This document shows positions 36,291 to 47,358 of a stretch of 64,000 nt of DNA, one piece after another. Source of the stretch: Zea mays (Eukaryota > Streptophyta > Magnoliopsida > Poales > Poaceae); NCBI RefSeq assembly GCF_902167145.1, contig NC_050098.1, positions 130,274,207 through 130,338,206 on the forward strand, written 5' to 3'. Position 1 is the first letter of the stretch. Every line of letters begins with the position of its first letter. The notes under the pieces were generated by a model. It made no database searches. It saw nothing but the letters and a program-made list of their open reading frames with translations, and was not told the DNA's origin. The translations under genes and the position numbers were made by a program.

Positions 36291-36423
36291 TGTTAGAACC
36301 TCGTCAGGATTTTGGGCCAGTCCCCTTATAATTACTTATATACCTCTGTATAATGGGTTTGGCCCAACTACTTGGTCTATATTAATACACTCTTAACCCT
36401 AGTTAGAGTTAGGGTTTCTCATA
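36291..36423 (+). repeat. 5' LTR of deleted Ty1 element
   Basis: Begins TGTTAGAACCTCG, includes CTATATTAATACACTC (TATA-like) and ends CTCATA, where the other LTR has CCCACA (C to T in the final CA). It is followed at 36424 by TGGTATAC, a degenerate tRNA-Met primer site. Confidence 0.85.
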
Positions 36424-36788
36424 TGGTATACAACTAGGTTTCACTTTCTCTCCCTCTTCTCCCTCCCTCCCTTCCCCACCAGCCATCGGCCACCGCCAGG
36501 CCCCTCCCCGGCCGCCACCCTCCTCCTCCCCCTTCCCTCTCATGGAGCATGTCGCTGCCGATGTGAGCCCTAGCGCGGGTGAGGCCGTCGCCCTGCCCAT
36601 CGTCGTCGGCACAGGCGCGGGCGCGCCCACGCCGTCGCCACCGCCGCGTCGGCCACGAGCAGCCTCTTCCCCGCCTTCCTCCCCTCATCCCGCACCAGCG
36701 AGCTCGCTGGGGATGAGCCCCCTTCATTGCTGGCCCTGGGCCCCGCTCGGAGCCCCTGCTGTCCTCGATGCGCAACTACGCACCTGGC
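36424..36788 (+). pseudogene. gag N-terminal remnant of deleted Ty1 element
   Basis: GC-rich leader and an Ala/Pro/Ser-rich frame starting around ATG 36542 (EHVAADVSPSAGEAVALP). It is cut by the solo LTR at 36789. The predicted text is low-complexity, like the N-terminus of gag at 59412 in the related element, so only position and context support the call. Confidence 0.5.
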
Positions 36789-36793
36789 ATTCC

Positions 36794-39229
36794 TGTCACA
36801 CCCGGCTTTAAGGAACAAAGCCAGGTGCATCTCATACATGCGCCAAGAAGACAACATATATAATAACAGAGTGTATAGAGATAAATGTCATAAAACATCA
36901 GAGTATTTATTACATAGCGGAAGACTTAATACAAAATAAAAGAATAAACATAAAACGAACTAAGGATCCTCGGCGCAAATGTCAACTGAGAAACGCCACC
37001 TAGATCAGATCATACTCCTCGCCTTGTGGCTCCTCCTGAACCACCTGTTCTTCTCCTGTGGGGGGGGTGTGAGACAGCAAGAGTGAGCTCACATACGTTC
37101 ATCGCTCAACAAGTTGTGGGGAATAATGTGGCATGAACTCACCAAAGGTGGGAGTTCATGAAGTGTAAGGCTAATCAATGAAGTAAAGGCTGAGGCTGAG
37201 CATTGCTTTTAAACGTTGGTCAAAATTTTATTAGCAATTACTAAGTGTAAGTAAATACCAAACCTTAATAATAATAAAGAAAAGTAATAGTAAAATAATC
37301 CCAAATGCGATGCAAATGTCAAATAATCCCAAATTAAATTTGGAGTTATAGATTTCAAATTATGAATTCCCTAAGATTTAATGTGCTTGAAATAGGATTA
37401 AATGATAAATTAATTTTCTTACTGTTTTCATGCCAAAACAGAGACACTAAATGATAGAGAATAATATTACAAAAATTTAGAAATTGGAATGGCCCAATTT
37501 GGAGTAAGAATGAAATTTCTATGCATTTTACAAGTTTTAGCACTTATTTATATAATAAAAATCCATTTATAGTTTAAATTCTCTGCTTTAATACTGTTCT
37601 GGATTGGGCCTCAATAACCAGAAAAGTCAGGGGCTAGCGCAGAAAATTCCCTAGACTCAGTCTACTGCTAATGAGGATGGTGGGTTAATTTCAGCAAAGG
37701 CCAGGGGTTCTTTTGAAAATTGACCACGGTGAAGGGGTAATATCTACTGTGAGCCGTCCGATCGAACACCCACGGTCGAGATTAGAATAACCCTAAAGCG
37801 AACCGGTATGCCACGTGAACCGCACAACATCAGATCTGCGGACCAGATTTAAATAAACAACACATAAGCGCACCCCTCCGATCCGGATCGGACGGTACGC
37901 ATTCCATCAGGCCGAATCGATATCCCAGCTTTAATCTATGCCGTCCAACACTGGATCCACGTCGAGGGATCAATCCCCAGCCCCGGTCATGCCATCCAGC
38001 GGCGGCGGCGCACAGACCCCCACGGCGGCGCCCCAGTCTTCATAGAGGTGCCATGGCCGGAGCATGCGCCCCCCGGCGATTTCCGCCCCTACACTCTAAT
38101 CCGAAGGCAGCAGTACAAAGCGGCAACAACAGGGAATCGCGTAGGACACAACTCACCGCGGTTTGAAGTGGCAACCCGAGCTCTCCACGGCGCACGGCGG
38201 AAGCCGAAGTCCAGCGAGCAATTCCCACAGCTTCAACCAATCTCCCACCGATTAACTCTTCGTCGAGCTTCAACAGGGCCTGACCACCTTCCGGGTAACT
38301 GCGCTGGAGCCTGAATCCCGCCGTCGATGGGAACCCACGGTGGCGGCCCACTGTCCTACGCTTTCCCCCCCTTTTCTCTCACTGTGGTACGGTGGCGGTC
38401 GTGATTCGGAGCTACGGAGAGAACAGGGAGGTCCGTTGGGGATTTTATGCCGCATGGGGGCGCGCCCAGCGCGAGGATATCAGCCCGAGCCGCAGTCATC
38501 GCCAGGTTGTTTAGCTCGCGCGAAAGCCGCGCCCGTCGCCACGATCCGACAAAGAAGGAAGCGCTGACGCATTGGCCCCACCGTGCAGCGTCCCCGCGAG
38601 TCCGCAGAGCACGCAAACAACCTTTCGCCCCTTCGGTCCCACACGCCAGTGGCCCATAGCGCGCGCGCGTGAAAAGTGGTGAGGCTGCACGCGGGGCCCA
38701 CGGGTCAGTGGCACGCGCGAGTGGGCGCGGAAAAGCTGGGCCGCGCGGTGGAGGGGTTTCCCTGGATGGGCCAGATTGGGGTATGGCGGCCCATGAGGCT
38801 GGTTTTGTTTTATTCTTTTTATTTTCTATTCCTTTTCCTCTCTATTTTCAATTCCAATTTGAATTCAAATTTCGAATCAAACTTAGGCCAAATTTATTCC
38901 CAAATCATATGGTGAAGTTAAAATACAAGTTTTTAGAGATATAATTATATTATTTATATCTTTTTTATATATCATTTCTCTTCTTCTCATTTTCAAAAAC
39001 CCTAGGTTTAATTTAGGGCTTAATTCAACTTCTAGTAATTATTATCTTATTACCATTGACATTATTATTTTATTTAATGCACAAACATATAAACTCCAAC
39101 ATGATGCATTTTTTTATCATTTGTTTGAATTAAACTCTAAATTTTGTGTATGCTCTTTTTATGATGCAAATGAGGCACATCAAATAAGGAAAACACTATA
39201 TATTCCTGTACACAATTTTGAGTATTACA
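36794..39229 (-). repeat. 2,436-bp solo LTR (Ty3, Tekay/Del-like), target duplication ATTCC
   Basis: On the - strand it starts TGTAATACTCAAAATTG and ends CCGGGTGTGACA. ATTCC flanks it at 36789-36793 and 39230-39234, and no internal element sequence is attached, so it is a solo LTR left by recombination between two LTRs. Its terminal ~450 bp matches the remnant at 23050-23527 in opposite orientation, so these belong to one family. Within it, 37980-38800 is GC-rich and gives several spurious frames. Confidence 0.85.
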
Positions 39230-39234
39230 ATTCC

Positions 39235-40000
39235 CCTCTGTGCTTCCCCACCCACCATCTCCCCCTATCGAACCCGCATGGGTCGGCCTGTCCGCCCACA
39301 TCCTTCATGTTGGTTGCGGCTCTCGCCACCATCCAAGTTGTCCTAGCCAACTCTCAGGAGTGCAAGTGTGCGGCCTCCCTTGCCTTGGAGCAAGGGCACG
39401 CTATGGGCGTCACTATGAGCAGGAGGGCACCGCTCGCTAGGCTTGAAACGCCCTTGAGGACCAGTTCCTTGGGAACCGAGAGGCTTGGCTGCTCCACCTC
39501 AACACGTCCTTTCGTCTGTCCTCCCAGAGGGACCAGTTCGTGAGAGAGTACTGCCGCTGGATGAAGGGCATGGAAGATTCTCTCCATGATCTCGACGAGC
39601 CCGTCGCCTATCGTACCCTGGTGTTGAACCTTCTGCGTGACCTCAGCCCCCCTACGGCCACCTGAAGGCTCTCATCAAGCAGACAGTGCCTTTCCCCACT
39701 TTCCATGTCGTCCGCAATGAGCTTCTCCTCACAGAGCTCACCCTGGAGACTAAGACACCCGCTCCCGGCCTAGCCCTCTACATCGTGCCCTCCGGTGGTA
39801 AGGGGCCTTCAGGGGGCCAAGCCTCTCGCCCTACGTCGATAGGGGCTCCTGCTTGCCCTCCCACCGCCCCGCGCCTGGGGTTCCTCGTCTGGCTCCCACT
39901 GCCGACGGAGGTCATTGTCCCCACAAGGACGACCATGGGGGTGGTGGCTTCTCCTAGGATGGCCCTCTGGTCGGGGCGGCGATGCGGCATGACCGTCATT
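39235..40000 (+). pseudogene. gag C-terminal part of deleted Ty1 element
   Basis: In broken frames the text resembles the gag of the element at 58360-59412: a FLGNREA-like start, LDTSFRLSSQRDQFVREYCR, MKGMADSLHDLDEPVADRTLVLNLLRDL, and VPFPTFHVVRNELLLTELTLE. This is the UBN2-type gag core of plant Ty1 elements, which forms the particle. Several frameshifts and stops are present. Confidence 0.75.
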
Positions 40001-40261
40001 CTACAACCCCTGGTCTAGGACCATCTCCATGTGGTCTGGCCTAGCTATGGGTGCCTCCCTATTGCGTCCTCCTCCGCTAGCTCTCTTGAAGGTGCCACCC
40101 TACGATGTGCCCCGACATCCCTAGCCCTGCCCCTGCTTCTGCTTCTAAGGACCCCTACCCTGACACCCTAGTCCTCGTTGGCTAGAGGGTGGGACCTAGC
40201 CTCCCTCGCTGCCACCTTCAACACCATGGTGATGACACCACCCAATCTGTTCTGTTGACTG

Positions 40262-41320
40262 AACTGCTCCCTATATGGCCTCAAGCATGCGCCATAGACC
40301 TAGTACAGTCGCTTCGCTTCCTACTTGGCTTCCCTTAGCTTTGTTGAGGCTAAGTCGAACATGTCCATGTTCATCTATCAGTGTGGCAATGACACTATCT
40401 ACCTCCTGCTCTACGTCGACGACATCGTGCTCACATCATCCAGTGTCGATCTTCTCCAGTGCACGATCGTTGATCTTCAGTGCAAATTCGCGATGAAGGT
40501 CATGGGCCTCTCCACCACTTCCTCAGCATCACCACCAAGCAGAGGCCTCAAGGTCTGTTCGTACACCAGTGTTAGTACGCTCTCGATATTCTAGGGTAGG
40601 CTGGCATGTCCGATATCAACCCTGCTCCACACCTGTCAACACTCAGGCAAAGCTCTCTAAGGACGATAGGCCCCCGGTCGCCGACACGACGGCTTACCGG
40701 AGCCTCACCGGTGCTATCCAGTATATGACTTTCTCTAGGCCCGACAATGCTTATGTCATCCAGCGGGTGTGCCTTCGCATGCACACCCATGAGATCCCCA
40801 TCTCACCACTCTCAAGCGGATCCTTCACTACCTTCGCGACTCCATCGACAATGCCCTAGTCCTTCGACCCTCCCGACGTCGGATCTCGTGGTCTACACTG
40901 ATGTTGACTAGGCTGGCTGCCCCGACATGCGTCGGAACACTTCTAGTTATGTTGTGTTCCTAGGAGCCAACCTCATCGCCTGGGTCATCATGCGACAGCC
41001 CGTTGTCTCTTGCTTCAGCGCTGAGGTTGAGTGCTGCGCTATGGCCAACGTCATGGCCGATGCCTCCTGGCTCCGTCGGCTTCTCCAGGAGCTCCATGGC
41101 CCCCTCCAGTGTGCCACCCTCATCTACCGCGACAATGTCAATACGGTCTACCTCTCCACCAATCCCGTGTAGCATCAGCGCACAAAGCACGTGGAGATCG
41201 ACCTTCACTAAGTCCACGAACGTGTCTCCACCAGTGATGTTCGATTCTCAGCGTCCCAACCACGTTACAATTCACTGACATCTTCACCAAGGGGCTGTTG
41301 TCGAGTGTTTTTGTTGAGTT
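40262..41320 (+). pseudogene. RT end and RNase H of deleted Ty1 element
   Basis: NDTIYLLLYVDDIVLTSSS contains the YVDD catalytic box of Ty1 RT (about 40400-40440). CSTPVNTQAKLS, AYRSLTGAIQYMTFSRPD and the RNase H tail (SAEVECCAMANV, LIYRDNVNTVYLSTNPV, HQRTKHVEIDLH) follow. Frames change several times, TAG occurs in the tail, and the YSDADWAG motif is decayed. Upstream it joins gag directly, so protease, integrase and N-terminal RT are deleted. Confidence 0.82.
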
Positions 41321-41365
41321 TTGATCTAGTCTCAACATCTGTACAGGATAGAGTTGAGACTATGG

Positions 41366-41499
41366 GGTTAGAACCTCGTTAGGGTTTTCGATTAGTCCCC
41401 TTGTAATTACCTGTATACCCCCTATGTAATGAGCTTGACCCAACTACCCTTTCTATATTAATACACTCCCAACCCTAGTTAGGTTTAGGGTTTCCCACA
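41366..41499 (+). repeat. 3' LTR of deleted Ty1 element
   Basis: GGTTAGAACCTCG to CCCACA, aligned along its length with 36291-36423. It is preceded by the purine-rich TTGAGACTATGGGG (polypurine tract) and followed by GTTTT. Confidence 0.85.
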
Positions 41500-42060
41500 G
41501 TTTTGAATAAGACATGGACACATTTAGCATGTATACCACCTTTTAGTATTAAAAAATAGGTTGGAGTAATCTTGTGTGTTAATGAAATACATGTGGCACG
41601 CACCTCCCAATGCAAGAGCATGAGGTGTAATAGAATTCTAGGTCATTGAAGGCCTCATTGGATAATCTATGTGATCTTGGGATCACTGCCTTTCTTCTCC
41701 TGGGGTCATGGCCCCCACTGTTGCCACTGTCAATCGGGGCACATCTAGTCGTGACATTTCTTGTCAGAGCGCTCCTGATGAGAGAGTCCTTGATTTTGGC
41801 GCTTCTAATTGAGACATTGCTAGAAGCACTTTGTCAGTTCTTTAATCGTCCTACACTCGGCCAGATCATGGGTACCTGACCTATACATGGGACACTACTT
41901 GTAAAACATAGGTAATTTATGCATCAAAGGGATCCAGTGAGCTTGTCGTTGCTTTAACCGACGAAAGGGGCGAGAGCTCACGGAACTAGCTTCTGGCTCC
42001 ACCGCCTGGCGTAGACTTGCAGATCCAGCCTTCACGAGACGACACGAACGCTCCGATAAC
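41500..42060. other. Intergenic, no gene recognised
   Basis: Host sequence that continues from 36290 once the Ty1 element is removed. A short frame at 41646-41879 lacks any recognisable domain. No repeat ends seen. Confidence 0.45.
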
Positions 42061-42570
42061 TATGCAACATGAACAAGCAAACATACAAACCAGCAAGTAT
42101 ATCAACAAATATTTAGTATAGTGGTCAGAATGACGATATATGGATGGGTAGAGACTTGAGCAGAATCTGTGTCATGTGGTGTGGTGATATTACTGGTGTT
42201 GGAGCAGAGGTGCTTACCAGGAGGGTGGATTGGAGGTGAAGCGACACTATGCGCATAGCCGGCAGAGCAGATTAACTGAGTGGGTGGGGTGTTTACCTTG
42301 GCTGAGGGTGTTGAGTGTGTGGAGAGGGAGAGGGTAGCTGGGTGTATGTGGTGTAGTACAGTACAGTTCACTATTGGTGAGAATAGTGACGAATGAATCG
42401 TCTGACTTAGTCTGAACTGGGAAATTATAGGCAGAATATGGGACAAGAGTATTTTGGGAGTTTTCTGGAATATGAACCATGCTTAAGGGATGAGATGGTT
42501 GGATAGGGAATAATTTGATAAGAATTTAGAAACAAGAATTATTGGAATCTGAGTTTGGAAGTCTGGCTCG

Positions 42571-42640
42571 AAAGAATCCCAAAGTTAAGCGTGCTCAACT
42601 TGGATAAATCTGGGATGGGTGACCAGATGGGAAGTTCTTA
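42571..42640 (+). repeat. 5S rRNA-like segment with internal promoter boxes
   Basis: AAAGTTAAGCGTGCT (A box), GGGATGGGTGACC (intermediate element) and TGGGAAGTTCT (C box) occur in the order and nearly the spacing of a plant 5S rRNA gene (17 instead of 18 bp between the first two). The flanks are diverged, and the 5' third and true 3' end of 5S are not recognisable. It is therefore a 5S-derived piece of a repeat, not a 5S gene. Cassandra TRIM elements are known to carry 5S sequence in their LTRs, but the rest does not look like Cassandra. Confidence 0.65.
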
Positions 42641-42756
42641 CTAGAACGAAAATCACAATCATTAGAGTTCGTATGACTGGAATATTGGTCTGGCAGGTCT
42701 TAGGTGAGCTGGACAACATGATGGATGAGTAGTTGAAATTTGGGGTGATCGGATGA

Positions 42757-43229
42757 TCGATGAATAGTAACGATGAATAGTGACGATAGAAGAGTAACGA
42801 TAGATATCATCGATGAATAGTAACAATGATGAATAGCAACTGTGAATAGTAACTATGATGAATAGTATCGATGAATAGTAACGGTTGTGAATAGTAACAG
42901 TGAGTAGTAATGGTGAATAGTCGTATGCACGGTGAATAGGAACTATGAATGAACGGACGAACGGTCGAATGATTGGACGAACGAATGATCAGAATTTCGG
43001 CAGCATAACGGCTGAACAAAGATTATTTTGACAAACGAACGGACAGACGATAAATAGGGACTATGAACGAACGATGAACGATGAATAAGAACTATGAACG
43101 AACGATGAACGATGAATAGAAACTATGAACGAACGGACGAACGGTCGAATGATCGGAAGAACGAACGATCGGAATTTCGGCAGCATAATGGTTGAACAAA
43201 GATTATTTTTACGAACGAACGATGAATAG
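42757..43229. repeat. GATGAATAGTAAC and GAACGAACGG tandem-like array
   Basis: The first half is a degenerate ~13-bp repeat (GATGAATAGTAAC). The second half has a ~105-bp unit with GAATTTCGGCAGCATAA and TGAACAAAGATTATTT, present at about 42928-43037, 43118-43216 and, beyond the SIRE element, 52755-52865. The SIRE element inserted into this array. Confidence 0.8.
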
Positions 43230-43878
43230 TGAAAGGGAATTAGGCTTACACCTAGTTCCTAAATAATTTTGGTGGTTGAATTGCCCAACACAAATAATTG
43301 GACTAACTAGTTTGCTCTAGTGTATAAGTTATACAGGTGTCAAAAGTTCACAACAAGCCAATTAAAAAAACCAAAGTTGGGTTCAAAATAGAGAGCCAAA
43401 GGCATCCCGAAAGGCTCCCTGGTCTGGCGCACCGGACTGTCCGGTGGCGCACCGGACTGTCCGGTGCACCAGGGGACCTCGTGCAGAACTCCTCAGCCTC
43501 GGGATTTTCCTGAAGCCAGCGCGCTATAATTCACCGGACTGTCCGGTGTACACCGGACAGTGTCCGGTGCTCCAAGAGGACGCGGCTTCGGAACTTGGCA
43601 GCCTCAAGAATTTACAGCGGTTGCTCCGCTATAATTCACCGGACATGTCCGGTGTACACCGGACTGTCCGGTGCAACTCCAGAGCAACGGCTACTTCGCG
43701 CCAACGGTCACCTACAGGCGCATTTAATGCGCGCCAGAAGCGCGCAGAAGTCAGGCACGCCCATACTGGCGCACCGGACATTGAACAGTACATGTCCGGT
43801 GTGCACCGAACATCCAGGCGGGCCCAGAAGTCAGAACTCCAACGGTCAAAATCCAACGGCATTGGTGACGTGGCTGGC

Positions 43879-43957
43879 GCACCGGACATGTCCGGTGTGC
43901 ACCGGACTGTCCGGTGTGCACCGGACTGTCCGGTGTGCACCGGATTGTCCGGTGCAC
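43879..43957. repeat. Palindromic 19-bp tandem array in 5' LTR
   Basis: Four successive CACCGGAC..GTCCGGTG palindromes with a ~19-bp period. The same place in the 3' LTR (52073-52114) has two. Each unit can form a short hairpin on either strand. Confidence 0.9.
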
Positions 43958-44004
43958 CATACGACAGAAAACCTCCACCAACGGTCAAGTTTGGTGGTTG
44001 GGGC

Positions 44005-44012
44005 TATAAATA
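44005..44012 (+). promoter_or_regulatory. LTR TATA box
   Basis: TATAAATA inside GGGGCTATAAATACCCC, itself a palindrome. It is conserved in both LTRs (copy at 52161-52168) and in the - strand SIRE element, and lies about 570 bp before the LTR end. It likely positions the genomic RNA start. Confidence 0.75.
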
Positions 44013-44578
44013 CCCCAACCACCCCACCATTCATTGCATCCAAGTTTTCCAGCTTCCAACCACTATACAAGAGCTAGCATTCATTACAAAAGCACACCAA
44101 AAGAGATCAAATCCTCTCCCAACTCCACACAAAGCCTTAGTGACTAGAGAGAGTGATTTGTAGTGTTCATTTGAGCTCTTGCGCTTGGATCACTTCTTTT
44201 CTTTGGCATACTTTCTTGTGATCAAACATTCACTTGTAATTGAGGCAAGAGACACCAATTGTGTGGTGGTCCTTGCGGGAAGTTTGATTCCCAAGTGATT
44301 TGAGAAGAGAAGCTCACTCGGTCCGAGGGACCGTTTGAGAGAGGGAAAGGGTTGAAAAAGACCCGGCCTTTGTGGCCTCCTCAACGGGGAGTAGGTTTGC
44401 GAGAACCGAACCTTGGTAAAACAAATCCGCGTGTCACACTCTTCATTTGCTTGCGATTTGTTTTTCACCCTTTCTCGGGGACTCGTTTATATTTCTAACG
44501 CTAACCCGGCTTGTAGTTGTGTTTATATTTGTAAATTTCAGTTTCGCCCTATTCACCCCCCTCTAGGCGACTATCAAT

Positions 44579-44589
44579 TGGTATCAGAG
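44579..44589 (+). other. Primer-binding site, initiator tRNA-Met
   Basis: TGGTATCAGAG two bases after the LTR end. The following base is G where the tRNA match would want C. Confidence 0.88.
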
Positions 44590-44624
44590 GCCGGTGCTTC
44601 ATTAGAGCCTAACCGCTCGAAGTG

Positions 44625-47345
44625 ATGTCGGGAGATCACGCCAAGAAGGAGATGGAGACCGGCGAAAAGCCCACTACAAGCCACGGGAGCATTTCATCGG
44701 AAGAGTCCCGCACCAAGAGGAAGGAGAAGAAGAAGGACTCCTCCAAAAGGAAGGAGAAGAAGAAGGACTCCTCCAAAGGGAAGGAGAAGAAATCTTCTTC
44801 ACGCCAAGAGAAGAAGGAGAAGTCCTCTTCCCACAAGCCGCATCGGAGTGAGGACAAGAAAAAGAGGATGAGGAAGGTGGTCTACTACGAGACCGATTCT
44901 TCATCGGCATCCACCTCCGGCTCCGACGTGGCGTCCGTCACTTTTAAGCGCCAAGAGCGTAAGAAGTATAGTAAGATTCCCCTACGCTACCCTCGCATTT
45001 CCAAACATACACCTTTACTTTCCGTCCCATTAGGCAAACCACCAACTTTTGATGGTGAAGATTACGCTAGGTGGAGTGATTTAATGCGATTTCATCTAAC
45101 CTCACTCCACAAAAGTATATGGGATGTTGTTGAGTTTGGTGCATAGGTACCATCCGTAGGGGATGAAGACTATGATGTGGATGAAGTAGCCCAAATCGAG
45201 CACTTCAACTCCCAAGCCACAACCATACTCCTTGCCTCTCTAAGTAGAGAGGAATATAACAAAGTGCAAGGGTTGAAGAATGCAAAGGAGATTTGGGATC
45301 TACTCAAGACCGCACACGAGGGTGATGAACTCACCAAGATCACCAAGCGGGAAACGATCGAGGGGGAGCTCGGTCGCTTCCGTCTTCGCCAAGGGGAGGA
45401 GCCACAAGATATGTACAACCGGCTCAAAACCTTGGTGAACCAAGTGCGCAACCTCGGGAGCAAGAAATGGGATGACCGCGAGGTGGTTAAGGTTATTCTT
45501 AGATCACTCATCTTCCTTAACCCCACTCAAGTTCAATTAATTCGTGGTAATCCTAGATATACACTAATGACCCCCGAGGAAGTTATCGGGAATTTTGTGA
45601 GCTTTGAATGTATGATCAAGGGCTCAAAGAAGATCAACGAGCTTGATGATCCCTCCACGTCCGATGCACAACCGGTGGCTTTCAAGGCGACGGAGGAGAA
45701 GAAGGAGGAGTCTACACCAAGTAGACAACCTATAGACGCTTCAAAGCTCGACAACGAGGAGATGGCTTTGATCATCAAAAGCTTTCGCCAAATCCTCAAG
45801 CAACGGAAGGGGAAGGATTACAAATCCCGTTCCAAGAAGGTTTGCTACAAGTGTGGTAAGCCCGGTCACTTTATTGCTAAGTGTCCATTATCAAGTGACA
45901 GTGACAGGGATAACGACAAGAAGGGCAAGAGGAGAGAAAAGAAAAGGTACCACAAGAAGAGGGGCGGCGATGCCCACGTGTGCCGCGAATGGGACTCCGA
46001 CGAGAGCTCCACCGACTCCTCCGACGACGAGGACGCCACTAACATCGCCGTCACCAAGGGACTCCTCTTCCCCAACGTCGGCCACAAGTGCCTCATGGCA
46101 AAGGACGACAAAAAGAAGAAGGTTAAATCTAAATCCTCCACTAGATATGAGTCCTCTAGTGATGATAATGCTAGTGATGAGGAAGATAATTTGCGTACCC
46201 TTTTTGCCAACCTTAACATGGAACAAAAAGAAAAATTAAATGAATTAATTAGTGCTATCCATGAAAAGGATGACCTTTTGGATTCCCAAGAGGACTTCCT
46301 AATTAAGGAAAATAAGAAACATGTTAAGGTTAAGAATGCTTATGCTCTAGAAATTGAGAAATGTGAAAAATTATCTAGTGAGCTAAGCACTTGCCATGAG
46401 ACAATAGACAACCTTAGAAATGAAAATGCTAATTTGTTAGCTAAGGTTGATTCTCATGTTTGTAATGTTTCAATTACCAATTCTAGAAATAATAATGATG
46501 ATTTACTTGCTAGGATTGAAGAATTGAACATTTCTCTTGCTAGCCTTAGGATTGAAAATGAAAAATTGCTTGCTAAGGCTAAAGATTTTGATGTTTGCAA
46601 TGCTACTATTTCCGACCTTAGAACTAAGAATGACATGTTACATGCTAAGGTTGTAGAATTAAAATCTTGCAAACCCTCTACATCTATTGTTGAGCATGTA
46701 TCTATTTGTACTAGATGTAGAGATGTTGATATTAATGCTATTCATGATCACATGACTTTAATTAAACAACAAAATGGTCATATAGCAAAATTAGATGCTA
46801 AAATTGCCAAGCATAACTTAGAGAATGAAAAATTTAAATTTGCTAGAAGTATGCTCTATAATGGGAGACGCCCTGGCATCAAGGATGGCATTGGTTTCCA
46901 AAGAGGAGACAATGTCAAACTTAATGCCCCTCCTAAAAGATTGTCTAATTTTGTAAAGGGCAAGGCTCCCATGCCTCAGGATAACGAGGGTTACATTTTG
47001 TATCCTGCCGGTTATCCCGAGAGCAAAATTAGGAGGATTCACTCTAGGAAGTCTCACTCTGGCCCTAACTATGCTTTCATGTATAAGGGTGAGACATCTA
47101 GCTCTAGGCAACCAACCCATGTTAAGTTGACTAAGAAGAAAAATCCTAGTGCATCAAATGAACATAGCATTTCTTTTAAAACTTTTGATGCATCTTATGT
47201 TTTGACTAACAAATCCGGCAAAGTAGTTGCCAAGTTTGTTGGGGGCAAACACAAGGGCTCCAAGACTTGTGTTTGGGTACCCAAAGTTCTTGTTTCTAAT
47301 GCCAAAGGACCCAAAACCGTTTGGGTACCTAAAGTCAAGAACTAA
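44625..47345 (+). pseudogene. SIRE gag, one in-frame TAG
   Basis: Start ATG 44625 (MSGDHAKKEMETGEKP). The frame is open to TAA at 47343-47345 except for TAG at 45144-45146, where the relative at 16662 has CAG. The N-terminus has a Lys/Glu/Ser repeat (RKEKKKDSSK twice, 44718-44790) absent from the other copy. The capsid-like part (PLLSVPLGKPPTFDGEDYARW..SREEYNKV) and a CCHC zinc knuckle CYKCGKPGHFIAKC follow. An acidic/Ser-rich stretch, long coiled coil (about 46200-46850) and terminal repeats VWVPKVLV/KTVWVPKVKN complete it. It packages the RNA and builds the particle. With the TAG only a 173-codon N-terminal piece is made, unless C-terminal gag is translated separately. Confidence 0.9.
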
Positions 47346-47358
47346 AATTGTTTTGTAG

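Larger units (their letters stand above)
36291..41499 (+). mobile_element. Deleted Ty1 element with 133-bp LTRs, contains a solo LTR
   Basis: LTRs at 36291-36423 and 41366-41499, target duplications GTTTT at 36286-36290 and 41500-41504. The coding part keeps gag and the end of RT/RNase H, but protease, integrase and most of RT are missing. It is a non-autonomous, internally deleted copy of about 2.8 kb once the 2,436-bp solo LTR is subtracted. The LTR size and RNase H text (QHQRTKHVEIDLH) are like those of the element at 54501, so the same Ale/Retrofit-like lineage is likely. Confidence 0.88.
43230..44576 (+). repeat. 5' LTR of SIRE element (1,347 bp)
   Basis: TGAAAGGGAATTAGG to GCGACTATCA. 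It contains many CACCGGACTGTCCGGTG palindromes at 43430-43960 and a TATA box. The end of the LTR carries the CTCAACGGGGAGTAGG segment conserved in all SIRE LTRs of this window. Confidence 0.95.

Noticed and set aside
37980..38800. GC-rich cluster of ORFs on both strands
   Set aside because: Lies wholly inside the solo LTR 36794-39229; no domain and no consistent frame.
42571..42640. Functional 5S rRNA gene
   Set aside because: Only the internal promoter part is recognisable; the 5' third and the terminator-side sequence are missing.
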